A stretch of DNA of 64,000 nt from Raphanus sativus (GCF_000801105.2 NC_079514.1:4402001-4466000), one strand, 5' to 3'. Counted from the first letter of the stretch, positions 34,264-46,900 are shown. Numbers and translations: made by a program. Notes: generated by a model not told the origin, from the sequence alone.

Positions 34264-35114
34264 TTAACCTTGATTCTCTGGAACAGATGGGTCTAAGTTG
34301 TGGTCTCGAATAGCACAAGTGACCTTCTTAAGTATATTTTGCCACTCTGTTTCTTTTCCTGTTTTAACACAAATTTTCACTAATGGTTAACATTACTACA
34401 TACACATAAATATATTTTCATAAAGACAAAAACAGAAAACAATGTGATGAATTTAATAAATTACCTTGATGAGCTTCTCCAAGAAGCTTCCTTCTAGCTT
34501 CCTTCAAGAAAGCGACAACTTTGGGCTTCATTCGTTTATCTTCCTGAACAAGACATATGTCTCCAACTTTTGCAGACGTAACATTGTCGACGAAAGGACC
34601 TTGGTTCCAGTAAAGTTTGTAATCACATCCACACACTTCGTTCCCTTCCTCGTCCACACCATGCTTCTCCCTCACCACCTACACCAAAACAAAACGAACG
34701 TAGAATCAATTCAAAGCTTCAATATTAATTAAACCAAGATTTAAGGTTTCTCACGTTAACGACGATGGCGTCGTAGAACTTGACTTCGCCGGCGACGGAA
34801 GGACACGTGGCGCAGACCTTCGTGCCTTGTGCGAGCGTACCGCACTCGCCGTCTTGCATCTGAACGGAGCAAGCACGGAACCTCTCTTCGAACTCTTTTA
34901 ACTCGTCGGTGCTCTTGAAATCATCCGGGGAGTAAACCTCGTCGTACTCGTAGGAGAAGCCGTTGAATGTCACCACCAGAGAGTCGCACAGCTCCCACAC
35001 GTCAACACCGTACCAGGCCTCGTCCTCCGGCGACCGAAACTCGATCTCCGGCCAGTTGTCGTTAGCGAAATCGTCGTCGGAGAAGTCCGCGATGATCATA
35101 CTCTCATCAGACAT
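34264..35114 (-). CDS. SAWADEE-domain protein, uncharacterised
   Basis: Three exons (35114-34755, 34678-34465, 34358-34264) give 222 aa. After an acidic start (MSDESMIIADFSDDDF) comes a region matching the SAWADEE fold: EDEAWYGVDVWELCDSLVVT, FNGFSYEYDEVY, ERFRACSVQMQDGECGTLAQ, GTKVCATC, KFYDAIVVNVVREKHG, then Cys-rich CGCDYKLYW and VGDICLV. It ends DPSVPENQG. SAWADEE domains in SHH1 bind histone H3 tails methylated at K9 and recruit Pol IV; here the domain stands alone without a homeodomain. Binding ability is inferred only. The upstream in-frame codons lack an ATG, so the start is at MSDESM. Position corresponds to At4g25330. Confidence 0.8.
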
Positions 35115-36108
35115 TTTTGTAGACACTTGAGACTTTGAGAGATGAGACTAGAGACGATGTCTCAATGCGGCTGCTACTTTTATAGACCCAAAAGTAGTTT
35201 CTGTAATAAAATCGGCATTTTCTTTTTGTCAGACCTTTCTTCGGTAGATAAAATGTTCAAGTTACGTTTTTGTCCTTGTTTTCACTTTCTGATGTTACAT
35301 AGTTGATTAGCTAAGAGATAAACGCCTCAACTACAAAAAAAATAGTAAACGTTCATCAGTTATGTGTATTTCGTAAGTTATCAAATAAATGATCAAATAA
35401 ATGATTATATGAAACCGTAATGTTTTGTTTGTATAGAAAAAAATGATCAAATAAATGATTATATGAAACCGTAATGCCTCAGTTTCCAAGTTTAGCGGTT
35501 TAATAAGCAACATGATGGAATAAATGAGGTGTGTGATTATGAGTTTTTATAGTTCTTCATTCATGTAACGTTTAAAACCTTTCAGTTATATTTCAACTGA
35601 AGAAAACCTTTCAATTATAATATTTCAACTGAAGAAGTTTTAGAAAAGGCAGAGCACCAAAACAATATTCATAGCACATTTTATTAGATGCATAGGGATA
35701 ACGTCAAACGTTGGACCCTTTGTTCCTCGTTAATTATAGAGTCGAGTTGGTTCTAGTATAGGTTTAGGAAGGCCCCACCTGACTACCTGAGGATCTTATT
35801 CTTGGACCTTGGACATGTCACTTCTATCTAGCAAAAAAAAGCTAGGTTTTGTACAATATGATAGAAACACATATTATCTGAAACGTTATAATTAAAAAAA
35901 AAACAACTTTCTTGAAGGAGAGAGTTTTTGCAAATCATAAGTTTGTTTTTCTAACATGGATACTACAACAAGCAGGAGAGGATAGAGAGCCTATAATGAT
36001 AGCAGCTTCTAAACATTCTCTGTTAACCAAAAATAAATCAACATAAAAACTTGAAAAGTGAAAAAACTCATCAACCCCTAAACAAATCTCTGAAAAGAAA
36101 CTTCATCA
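35115..36108. other. Intergenic: SAWADEE gene promoter and AHL3 3' region
   Basis: No gene found. Contains a 36-bp direct repeat at 35387-35476. Confidence 0.55.
35387..35476. repeat. Perfect 36-bp direct repeat around an 18-bp spacer
   Basis: 35387-35422 and 35441-35476 are identical. The spacer is TTTTGTTTGTATAG plus A's. The repeat is twice the length of the other flanking duplications in this window, so simple slippage or break repair is as likely as a retro-insertion. Confidence 0.85.
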
Positions 36109-37708
36109 TCAGCTCGGAATCTCGTTGTCAGATTGGCTATCACCTCCAAACTCTCCATCCTCATCACCATCTAACTCATTGTCATCTTCTTCTTCACCTT
36201 CTCCATCCTCTTCTCCTCCTCCTCCTCCTGGCATGGAAGAGAAAGGATCTGCCTTGACGTGGTTAACAGAGTTTGTGTAGTAACTGTGAACCGCGCCGCT
36301 CCCTGTGTTTTCATGCTGATGATACGAAGGAGTTGGTGCATGGATGGCAACAGAGTTGTTGAGCCTCTCGAATCTCGCCTTCCGTTCTTCTGCAGTGATG
36401 TTAAAGGAGATGGAAGATGGTTGAGACCCGAATCTTTGCCGTCTCTCTTTCGCTAGCTGCAGCTGCGACTGCTCCTGTCCCGCTATAAACGTCCCCACCA
36501 TCACCTGAGGTAATAAAAGTCCCATGTCAAAAACACACAAGAACTCTCTCTCAACAACAACAAGATCTGGAAACATGAACCGAACCTGGACAGGACCAGC
36601 AGCAAGAAAGAGACCAGCGAGTCCTCCACCGAAGACACGCCCGTCTGGTCCCGCGAGACAAACGCTCATACCACCAGCTCTGCTTCGAGTCCCTCCAGTG
36701 TCGTTTTGCATAAACGAACCCGTTAAAGAGAGAATCTCGAAACGTCCCTGATGATCACAACACAAACGCAGTTGAAGCAAAAAAAAACTGAATAGAGACA
36801 GAAGTGTTTTCTTTATATATGAGAAGAGAGTATGTAGACCTCATAGGTAAGAGTACCACCAGATGTAGTAGACTGACGCAGCGTAACATTAGAGATGGGA
36901 CCGTTAGCTGAAAGGATGCAGATAGCACGAGATCCTTGCTGAGAGAATGTCATTATCTTCATCGTCACATCCTGCAACACATCCATAAGCGTATGAGTGA
37001 GCCCCTATTGCATGCCTAAAGACTATGTGATTATTATTCCAAACAAAAATAAATAAATACCTCTCCAGCGTTTACTGTGAGCACATAAGGTGTAAAGTTC
37101 GCACCGACAAAATCTGAAGCAGCAGCAGCAGCTCCTCCTGCTGCACCTGCAAAATTGGTAACAACTGAACCAAAAGAAAGTCAAAATCATTTTGAAGTCA
37201 AACCAAGCAAAGCATAGATCCATATGAGTCACATAACTAACAAAGGTTCCAAAGAGTTTAATTAAGTCCAAAGAATGTATGTATGATAATGAGAGACATA
37301 TTTAATACCAGGAGTTCTGTCGAACTGGAACATGTGAGACTTCTTGAGCCAACGACTAGACCTGCCACGTCCTCTTCCTCGCTTCCTAGGAGAGGACAAA
37401 GGAACGGAGGAGGAGATAGGCATCGGCGAGAGAGTCACAGCGAGAGTCCCGTCGGGGTTATACTTTCTCGGCCTTCCTCTCTTCTTCTTCTGCTGCTCGG
37501 AGGAGCCGGTCTCAGCCGGCATTGTCAAGCTGAACTGAGGAGCCGCATTCTCCACAGCCACGGCGGCGACGGAAGCAGAAGAAGGAGTGATGGGTGGGGC
37601 TGAAAACGGGTTGTCGGGTCGTGGTGGGTCCATAGGGTAAGCAGCAGAAGCAGCAGCTTCATGTTGTTGTTGGTTCAAGGTGAAACTGGTTCCTTCTCTC
37701 TCCTCCAT
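36109..37708 (-). CDS. AHL3: AT-hook nuclear-localised protein, AHL3-like
   Basis: Five exons (37708-37309, 37146-37061, 36971-36840, 36747-36586, 36504-36109) encode 391 aa. The N-terminal half carries two AT-hooks (KKRGRPRKY near residue 80 and SPRKRGRGRGRSS near 115). The PPC/DUF296 domain follows (about 145-290: FTPYVLTVNAGEDVTMKIMT, SQQGSRAICILSANGPISNV, GRFEILSLTGSF, FGGGLAGLFLAAGPVQV). The acidic C-terminus ends GGDSQSDNEIPS. AHL proteins bind the minor groove of AT-rich DNA and form hetero-trimers through PPC; AHL3/AHL4 set the xylem boundary in Arabidopsis roots. Corresponds to At4g25320. Confidence 0.93.
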
Positions 37709-38150
37709 TTGGACATAAGATTTGGTTTGAGAGAGATTCCGACAAAATGAGTATGGCCCAGACAGAACCAAAAAGATCCCTTTCCGAATCTTTGTGATCA
37801 CGAAAGATTCAAGCTTGTTTTTGTGTTTTTGTACAAAGCTTCGATAAAGTTAAAGAAGATTCAGAGATGAAAACGAAAGGTGAAGTCTTTTATGGAGGAG
37901 GAGGAAACAGATCAGTGGTGGTAGAAAGCTTAGGAAAGAGAAGCTTCTTCCTTGGGATGGGAGGAATCAATCTTAATTTCAGAAAATTCGATCTAAAAAC
38001 ACTTGTAAGTATAATCAAATGAGAAAGATCTGATTTTTCTTCTTTTTTTTTTCCTAGAGGGGTGGTTTAAGTTTGGGGAGAAATTTCTTATGGTGAAGGT
38101 GAAATTAGGGTTTTTGGCAAGAATGCACATATAAAATAAAATAAAAAAGT

Positions 38151-38379
38151 GGAAGCCCCTTGGTCCAGTGGTTTGACTAAGGGATCAATTGCTTCTACAC
38201 CCGGAGATCTGGGGTTCAAACTCCAGAAAATATCAAATTATGCAGATTATGGAGAAACAACTTACATGAGATCTTCAGCTTAGAATTGTCGGCTGTAAAA
38301 TTGTCTTTGTAATATTATCATCATTGTAATAGCATAATTAATTGATAATAATCGATTCAGACTTAAAAAAAAAAAAAAA
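38151..38379 (+). mobile_element. tRNA-derived SINE, about 229 bp
   Basis: Starts GGAAGCCCCTTGGTCCAGTG, with an A-box-like TGGTCCAGTGGTTTGACTAAGG and B box GGTTCAAACTCC about 45 bp downstream, as in Brassicaceae SB-type SINEs. It ends in a poly(A) run at about 38363-38379. Full length. A convincing target duplication was not identified because the flanks are A-rich. It lies about 440 bp upstream of the AHL3 start codon, on the opposite strand. Confidence 0.85.
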
Positions 38380-38504
38380 CAAAAATGGAATAAAAGGATA
38401 TTACTATAATTTTTATGATTTTATAATCAAGAAAAAGAAAGTGACAGAGAATTTAATAATATAAATGGAAAATATATTTTAAAAATCACGTCTTATTAAT
38501 TCGA

Positions 38505-38733
38505 AAACTAATTACCTGGTTAAGTGAATGGTGTGGTATTTTAAGTCAACTAATGGGTTTTGTACTTACTTAAATTGTAGTTATATTTTATATTTATGAA
38601 TCATGATTAATGGAAATATACAAAAATTACGACTTAATTCGATACTAGTTCCCTGGTTAATTGAATGGTTTGGTATTTTACATTTTTTTCAGTCAACAAA
38701 TGGTTTTCCACTTACTTGAATTGTAATATTTTC
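38505..38733. repeat. Diverged ~80-bp direct duplication
   Basis: 38505-38582 and 38642-38733 share CCTGGTTAA, GAATGGT, TGGTATTTTA, GTCAAC and CACTTACTT-type words in the same order. Confidence 0.6.
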
Positions 38734-39210
38734 TCATTTGGGATAAGATTTAAAATATGAAAAAGCTGTAAAGCAAAACAGGAAACGTAACGTTTGAGCA
38801 TGCCAAATTGTTTTTTTTCCTAGTGTACAGTAAACATTTCAGATATGGACGTATCTCTTTTGGTCTAATCTGGTTGACTGAACATACAAAACTTTGACTA
38901 ATATTCCTTCCTAACTCTCTGTGGGCCTCTCTGGTGCTTTTCTGAATTCCACGGACTGGGCCTTGTCGGAATCCATTTTCACATATTACATCATCGCACG
39001 TTTGACTTACTTTCTGAGGATTGTAATGTCACAAAAGATGACGATAGTATAATGCGGAGAGGACGATAGTATTAAGGCTCTTATCCTACTAAAAGTTTTT
39101 TATTGAAATGTAAATTGATTACGTTGTCTTCAATGTATTTGCCAGATAATTATTCTTAGCTTTAGTCTGTTGGTGAAGTATATGAACTGTAAACAATCTA
39201 AAGATATCGT

Positions 39211-39857
39211 GGGCGATTGGTTCAGCTTTATCTTCCTACTTCAGCTTTATTTATTTTTAAAGTCCTAAACTTTATCAATCATAATTAACTTTATTTTTGT
39301 TAGTCAAAACCTATAACAAATTACTATTAACTTTTACCAATCATGCTTTAGATTTATTTTCAAAGCTACAGCAAAAAATCTAAAGCAAAAAATTTTCTTA
39401 TGATTTTTAGGCAAAAAACCTACATCATTGTTTTATAGGCTGTAGAAACTTTAAAATGATAAAAACTATTTATGATATCAAATAAATTAGATATCATAAT
39501 AAAACTATTTATAAATATTTTACTTTAATTTTCTAGGTGTTTTCAAAACTTTTGAAATATTTTAAATAACATAAAATATTATTTCTATATCATATTTTAA
39601 ATAACAGTAAACTTTGATAATTTATAAAAATCATTAATATAAATTATTTTAGTTGATAAAATAATTATTTTATATATAACATCACATATTTTATTTTGAA
39701 ATATCTACAACATATAATTTACAACTACAACAAATTTAACTACATCAAAAGTCTCTGCAAAAAAATCTACAGCAACAACTTTACAACTACAACAAACTTA
39801 TCTACAACTAAACTATTACATCTAAATTTTCATAACCACATTCGAACCAATCACCCC
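39211..39857. mobile_element. Possible TIR element / MITE with GGGYGATTGGTTC ends
   Basis: The left end GGGCGATTGGTTC and the reverse of the right end GGGTGATTGGTTC form 13-bp inverted ends around AT-rich non-coding DNA. The target duplication is unclear (CGT on both sides if one extra C is allowed), so the superfamily is not assigned. Confidence 0.4.
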
Positions 39858-40463
39858 CGTTATTTAGCTCCTCTGATATTAATAGTTCTGTCACAGCTAC
39901 GATAGTTAACAATCACAAAGTGGTATAATATATGTTCTCAAAATAATAGTATAGATACATTTAATACGATTATATTTTTTATCAGTGATGTTTTTTTACA
40001 AATTTTAACCATTATATAATTATTTACATTTATCACAATTTTCTAAATCGCTTATCAATCAGATTCACTAATAATCTCAAATTCTCGATTCATCAAACTA
40101 ATTCATATGTTATTGTGTGATTGGTTCTTCTCTCTCACAGCTTGGTACTCTTTCACCAATCTTATGATTTTTTTTTCTGTAAAATATAATTGAAAGATAA
40201 ATATGAATTAGTTTCTGTCATTTTTTATAAATATTACTACTGTACAAATGCATTGCTTATCCTTTTGTATCTTCACTTTAACAATTAAAAAAAAAAAAAA
40301 ATTTGTAGTAGCACAATCATCTAAACCCCCATGATATAAAATAAACCAATAAATCTCACTAAAAAATGTAGCAAAATCGTAAAACTAATAAGATGTTCTA
40401 TGTTATTTGTATATTTGTATTTTAAAGAAAAAAAAAGGAAAGAAATAATGTTGGCTGGCAGAA

Positions 40464-40472
40464 AAACCCTAA
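40464..40472 (+). promoter_or_regulatory. Telo-box AAACCCTAA
   Basis: Sits 83 bp before the start codon of the DUF3128 gene, in the expected 5' UTR/promoter position of housekeeping genes. Confidence 0.45.
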
Positions 40473-40554
40473 ACCCGAAAAACCAAACCGAACGACCAGA
40501 CCCGTTTCCAGATCCATTTCTTCTTCCCGCACGAGGACTGAGCGAGCAGACACG

Positions 40555-41789
40555 ATGACCACGGAAACGGACGACTCCACAACTGTGCGGCGGCGCGTGT
40601 CCTGCACAAAATGCTTCGACGCTTTATGGTTCTGCTACTGTATGTCTTTTGTCTGATCGCATTCTCTGATTATTCTACATCTTCGATTTTACTCTGCTAT
40701 ACATAATCAAATATCCACTCTACTTAGTTGCAATTCTGAAACTTTTCTTCAGCGGGCAAGAAAAATTCGAACTTGATTGGCATTTGATCCGTCCGTTAGA
40801 TTTTCTTTTTACTCATTTTGGGCTTTCAGGAAAGGTGATCTTTGTATTTGTAGTTTTCGTGCTTGTTTTGCTCATAGTGTCTAGTAATCGTTTAGCTTTA
40901 GGCCATCAATGTTAATGTTCGTATTTGAAACCATATCAGCAATGTATTAGATGGCCCAACATAACCAGTAATGGCGATGAGACAGGACAAAGTTGAGTTT
41001 TTAAATAAAAAAGGATTAGTCTTTGAAATGTTTAGCAACCTGTGTGGCTTTGTAATCCGACAGAATCGTATATGTTTTTTTTTTTTAGATTTATCTGTAC
41101 GTTATGTAATTGTGTGTGAGTCTCTGTTTTGCTCTATCTGTTCGAGGGTTCTTTTTTTTTTTCTTTCAATTATGTTTCAGCTGTTTAAGTTGAATTCACT
41201 TTGCTTGTCACGTTTATGTCTTACCTCTGTTGACCTGAGGATTAAGTCAGAATTATCTCTCTGCAGCACCATTTTACCAAATGCAGCAGTATTACCGGGT
41301 TGGAAAACTTGATGATTGTACTAAGAAGTTCTCTGATCTCTTTGATTGTCTTTCATTAAAGACCAAAACAGCTTCTGAAGCCGAGGTTTGTACATATTTT
41401 TGATCTTTCAGCCTGTTTCATTCTTCTTTACTTTTGTCTACTCAAAGGGTATAGCATCATAAAACTAGATAAAAACTCAAATGACTATGAATTGGAGTTA
41501 TGTGAATCACACTAGGTTGATCCTGGTTCAGCTTTTACTTTCTGCATCAATTATGTATTTTCACCCCAATCGAATATCACACTGAACTTTGGTGCAGTAT
41601 CCATTGTGTATATGATGAATGTGTATGTTATGTACCAAGGTATTTAACGTTTTGACAAAATTGCAGAAAATTATGGAAGAGCAAGAGCAAGCAGAAGCAG
41701 CAAAACATATCTGGCTTATGAGGACACAGGTAGAAGCTTCTACTCACTGGAACGAGACGTTTGGGCATTTGGATGATCCAAATTACTAG
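40555..41789 (+). CDS. Small DUF3128-type cysteine protein
   Basis: Three exons (40555-40639, 41267-41385, 41667-41789) encode 108 aa. Key pieces are CTKCFDALWFCYCSPFYQMQ, YYRVGKLDDCTKKFSDLFDC and C-terminal QEQAEAAKHIWLMRTQ. The spaced cysteines (C..C, C, C, C) and length fit DUF3128 (EMI1-like) proteins, fungal relatives of which are linked to mitochondria; the plant role is unknown. Intron 1 is long (627 bp). Exon 2 starts with PFYQMQQYY after an ordinary TCTGCAG acceptor. Position corresponds to At4g25315. Confidence 0.85.
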
Positions 41790-42294
41790 AAGTGCAGTCA
41801 CACTCCATACTTGATTCTTGATGGCATTTTTACTTCCAAGAAACTCCTCTCTTTTTTTTTGCTAGAGATCTGCAGATTGTTCTGCTGCGGGATATGAAAA
41901 AAAGCTTTTTTGTCATCTATCAGTTACCATGAAACATTTTAAAGGGCTATGCCTCAAATCTTCCAAAGAAGCGCACCACGGAAAGATGGAAGGGATGTTG
42001 TGAGATGATCGTTTGAATGTATTCGGTAACTACAGAAATAAAATTCTTATTTTCTATTAATAAAGTTGGAAAATATTAGACGTGTATCAAATGTTTTTTT
42101 TCAGTATACAATGCTACAAAGTTTAGTAAAATTGATATAATTGATCAGAGTGGTACCACTAGGCCTGTAGCTCTCTTGTCTGTTTGGCCCCATACAGAGA
42201 GATGGATATTTCATTATTCACAAAAATACATGAATACATAGAAGAAACATAGTACAGCATATAATACTACTGCAGGAACAGTCTGAGAAGCTCC

Positions 42295-43609
42295 TTAGAT
42301 TCTCCAAACGTCGAGGAAAGCTTTTCCATCGAGCTCTCGGGAGAAGAAGACCTTCAAAAACTCCTCGATGGTCACGCTTCTGAACAACGCAGCCTTGTGC
42401 CTTTCCACAAGACTTCTCAGCGGACCCACTTCTTTACCCATTCCCACATTGTGAAACGCCGCCACAGAAAGCCTCTCCTTCTCCGAGTTCACAACCCCAC
42501 GGTGCTCTATACTTTTGTACGTCCCATTCGTCATCATCTACAATGACAACACCAAAAGTAAAAAAAACATTCACAAATGCTAACACCATTCGTCCAAATT
42601 ATCTAATTACCTCTAACATGTCTCCAATATTGACAACGAAAGCGTATGGGAGAGGTTTGACTGAAACCCACTTGCCATCTTTCTTGATCTGGAGACCTTC
42701 CACTTCATTAACCTGCAGAAGGATGGTGAGTCCTGTAGCATCTGAGTGCGGAGTTACGCCGATAACATGATCCGGCTCTGGACAAGGTGGGTAGTAATTC
42801 ATCTTCATTTTCTGTCCTAACTCATCATCATCAAACAACTCTTCCATTTCCTCAGGTTTGATCTTCAGAGCTCTTGCCATGTTCGCTAACAAGATCTTAG
42901 CTGTCCTTTTCACTTCGGTTGAATACGTCTCTAGTGTATCTCTGAAGAAAAAAAAACATAACCGAGATTTTAAAACAGAGAAGAGTTTTTGATGTTAGCT
43001 AAGCACATTTTGAAGCTAGCGTAACCTGAAGGGTGGAGGTAACTTGTGGAACAAGTGAGGCTTCCTTGATAGAACAGGTTGCGTCGTGAGGTAGAACATG
43101 TCACTCCAGTCTAGTTTCTGCTCCTCCGAAACAACGAAAGCTTGTCCAAACCCTTCGATCTCACCGGGCTGTTGCCACAGCTTCGTCTTCTCTTCCATGG
43201 GAAGGTTGAAGAGATCTTGAATCTCCGACTTGACTTTGTCCAAGAACTTTGAGTCCATTCCGTGGTTCACAAGCTATATAGATAAAAAGCTACAATGATC
43301 AAAACTTGAAATCTAAATGGGGTTTGAAATAGTATTAAAATTTTAGAGACTTGCTTGGAAAAACCCCCACTCTTTGCAAGCCAAGTCAAGCTTGTCAATC
43401 TCAGAAGCCATGGAGGTTGAAGAACACAAACGGTTCATGTCGATGACTGGGATCTCGGTTCTTGGACCGGACTCACTGGAGAGCTCAGTTTTGTCTAGAT
43501 CAGACCGTATATACCTCTGAGGAACGGTCTTGAGCATCTTATCCTTGACCATCTCTTGTACGGAAGGAACTATTATGGAGTTATACTGGTTTGCTCCCTT
43601 GGCTTCCAT
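42295..43609 (-). CDS. 2-oxoglutarate/Fe(II) oxygenase, SRG1-like
   Basis: Four exons (43609-43355, 43273-43026, 42941-42611, 42537-42295) encode 358 aa, the usual family length. The DIOX_N part includes IPVIDMNRL and [15 protein letters not shown]. The catalytic core shows [14 protein letters not shown], the HxD pair TPHSDATG, the second His in IEHRGV and the RLS of RLSVAAFHN, so Fe and 2OG ligands are intact. The start [20 protein letters not shown] is the SRG1 family start; an upstream in-frame ATG is unlikely. Intron 1 uses GC (CAA|GCAAGT) instead of GT. Only one copy is present, where Arabidopsis has At4g25300 and At4g25310. Substrate unknown; relatives oxidise specialised metabolites. 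Confidence 0.92.
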
Positions 43610-43733
43610 GGTCGCTTCTTCTTGATTGTTCTTTGACTTCTTGTTACGAGTGTCGAAAGCCCAGACCAAAAAAAAAGATTTAAAGTTGATGTAAAATATT
43701 GTCCAAATTACAACACCATTGCTAGTTTAATGT

Positions 43734-43772
43734 ATGTCGTTGATTTTGTTCCAAAAAAAAAAATGTCGTTGA
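43734..43772 (+). mobile_element. Micro retro-insertion: 19 bp between 10-bp repeats
   Basis: ATGTCGTTGA at 43734-43743 and 43763-43772 flank TTTTGTTCC plus poly(A). The duplication is short, so this is weaker than the others. Confidence 0.5.
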
Positions 43773-43966
43773 CCAAAAAAAGAAAGAAAAAACAGAAGCG
43801 ACGTTGAAACTACGTCGTTTTGAGTGTTGGCTGTTTTGTCTGTGTGAGCACTGACACACCACACACTTGTAACGAGTCTTCTCCACCACAACTCCTGTCT
43901 TTCTCTCTTTGCTTCCAGTTTCAATGGAAACTACTGATCCTGTGGTTCTGTTCTTCCACCGTCCTC

Positions 43967-46900
43967 ATGACATCTCTCACTCTCCCGCATTTTCTACCTC
44001 ACCGTCTCCGACGGAATCATCTCCCCGCCGATCACCGGAGGAACCGATGCAGATGTTGTTTGTCTTCCGCAACCAACGAGTCTTCCACGGCGGTTGTGTG
44101 GTTCAAGCAAGACCTTCGCGCTGATGATCACCCTGGCCTCCTCGCCGCGTCAAAGCACAGAGCAGTCATACCTCTCTACGTCCTCGACCGTCGCATTCTC
44201 TCGCGTAAGTTAAGCTAATGAATTCATCTCTGCTTCGTTTCAGCTTGTTAGCATTCAGTTTCCAAAGTATCTAATCCAATAGATTTATCTGTAGGATACA
44301 CAACGGAGACTCTAGAGCTAGCTATCATAGCATTGGAAGAGCTGAGAAGCTCCCTCAAGAAGCAAGGTTCAGATCTTATGCTCAGGTACGGGAATGCAGA
44401 GAATGTCATCGAAGATCTTGTCAAAGAGGTAACTCCACATGTTTAATTTAGTATTTTTATTTCTTCAGATTTTCAGACAAGATAAGTACTTGTTACAGGT
44501 CCGAGCTCCCTTTGTCTTTGTGGAAGAAGAGGTAGAACACCATCTGTGTGAGGTTTTGGACGCTGTTAAGAAGAAAATGGATGGTGTTTCGTTTCCTGGA
44601 GAATCACCGAGGGTTGTTGTGTGGAGGACTCCTTTTTATGAGACTCAAGTAACGTATTTGCTTCCCTTGCAACGTTAGATTCTGAACTAGTTTACTTATG
44701 TGATACATTTTTTTTGGCTCTCTAGAGTTTGTCGGATCTGCCACACTCTTGGGAAGAGTTTAAGAAACTAAAGCTGCCTATCACTTTGCCAGTTCCTGCA
44801 GCAAGACTCTCATCTCCGGAAAGTGAACTGCAGTGGGGTATAAGCTTTTCTCTTGCTTGAGTAGTTTCTTGAAGGATATGATTTGTGTGAAAAATGTAAA
44901 TGAAACATATGCTCCAGGTTCTGTGCCAACACTAGATGACGTGAAGGACTATATGAAGGAAGGCTTAAGCGAAAAGGAAAAGAGCTGGAGGGAGATGGCA
45001 CATGCATCCGCCGAAAGAATACTAATGGAAAGGAACTTGGAGCCAAATGTTGATGGAAATTTAGGGAAGAAGAAGGTGCACAACTCTGCTTTTATCACGA
45101 GAAATAGAGATTCTGTTGGAGGTGGAACTGAGGCTGTACTTAACGCCCTAGCAGGTTACTTGAGGTACTTGGAGGGTACAAGTCGAGATGACTGGCAAGA
45201 GTACGTGATGTTCATTGCTTATAGAATGAATCTTGGTTAATCTTATGTGTTTTTGAAGAGTGATCTGGCGTTGGTTTTGATACTGACCAGGGTTCATGCA
45301 AAGCTTCGTGATGCTGAGATTAGGCCCGGAGCTTCCTTTTTCAAACTTTTTGGACCTTCCCTCTGTCTTGGTATTGTATCCAGAAGAAGGGTTCACTACG
45401 AAGCAATAGAGTATGAAAAAGAAAGAAATGCTGGATTTATTTCTCCATTTGGATATTCAGCTTCTACAGTCTCTGCTGCAACCGATGCTGTGTGCTCTAT
45501 GGAGGTACAAAGAGAGTCACCATGCGTTATGCTTTTTATGCTCTTTTTCAAAAATATTTGATCTTATTTTTTTTTTTTTGTGGCAGTGGTATTCACTTGT
45601 GGCTCTAAATAAAGAGATGACTGATGACAAAAGGCGTTCTGTAAAGATGTGGAGATGGAAGGGCTATCTTATTCAGGTTTTGTGATCATTTACTCATACA
45701 ACTCCAATGACCTTCATTGGTCATTTAAATAGGACCACTTCCTTGTTTCAGTACACAGTGGTTGGCGATGAAGGCCCTGCTGTTCTACTTGTGCATGGAT
45801 TTGGTGCTTTTCTGGAACATTACCGTGACAATGTTGACAGCATAGTAAACAGCAAAAACCGAGTATGGACCATCACAGTCTTGGGATTTGGAAAATCAGA
45901 GAAGCCGAACATCATTTACACAGAGCTTTTATGGTCAGAACTGCTGCGTGATTTTATGATTGAAGTAGTTGGCGAACCAGCACATTGCGTAGGGAACTCA
46001 ATCGGCGGTATGGACCCTTAGTTACTGAGCTCTACTATAAAAGTGCACAAATGTTTTGTGTAATGGCTTTTATGTGTTTACCTTTGTCAGGGTATTTCGT
46101 TGCGCTAATGGCCTTTCGTTGGCCAGACTTGGTTAAGTCCGTTGTTCTTGTAAACAGTGCTGGCAATGTGATACCTGGTTACTCTCCTCTCCCAAGATCT
46201 ATTGTATGTGTATCATTTTTGTGCATGAATATCTAACTGACTTTTAAGACTTGGAAAAGTTTTGCCTCAGGAAATGTTATTTAATTATATTTTCAGGAAA
46301 GGCGAGTTCCATTTGGTGCACAGATTGGTGCTAGGCTTCTACTCTTGTTCCTACGATTCAATGTCAAAAAACTATTAAAAGACTGCTATCCAGTTGTAAG
46401 TAAATATGAAGATCTTGACATCAGTATTGTGTCTTGGAGAACTCAATTGCTTTTCTTTTTTTTGTTATGATGCAGAAACCTGAGAGAGCTGATGAGTTTT
46501 TGATCACTGAAATGCTAAGAGCAGTATCCTTTTTTCCCATTTTATTTTCTTCTTATTGTTTAGAAGTTAAATATTGATGATAGTGTGATTTTAACTTAAG
46601 ATATATACAATAGTCCCAAGATCCTGGTGTAGTTATGGTCCTGGAAAGTATCTTCGGCTTTGATCTTTCACTTCCTTTGAATTATCTCCTCAAAGGGTTT
46701 GAGGAGAAAACTCTAGTAATACAGGTATCAAGATGTCTAACATGTATTGGATCCTCATTCTATTACAGAATCAATATTCATTAGTCTTTTTTTTTGTAAC
46801 ACCAATATTCATTAGTCTCATTGATGTATCTAGGGAATGAAAGATCCCATATCGGATCCGCAGAAGAAAGTGGCCTTACTGAAGGAGTTTTGTCCAGCGA

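Larger units (their letters stand above)
37709..40554. other. Long divergent intergenic region between AHL3 and the DUF3128 gene
   Basis: No gene is seen in 2.8 kb. It holds a SINE (38151-38379), a diverged tandem duplication (38505-38733) and a 650-bp element with GGGYGATTGGTTC ends (39211-39857). Confidence 0.6.
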
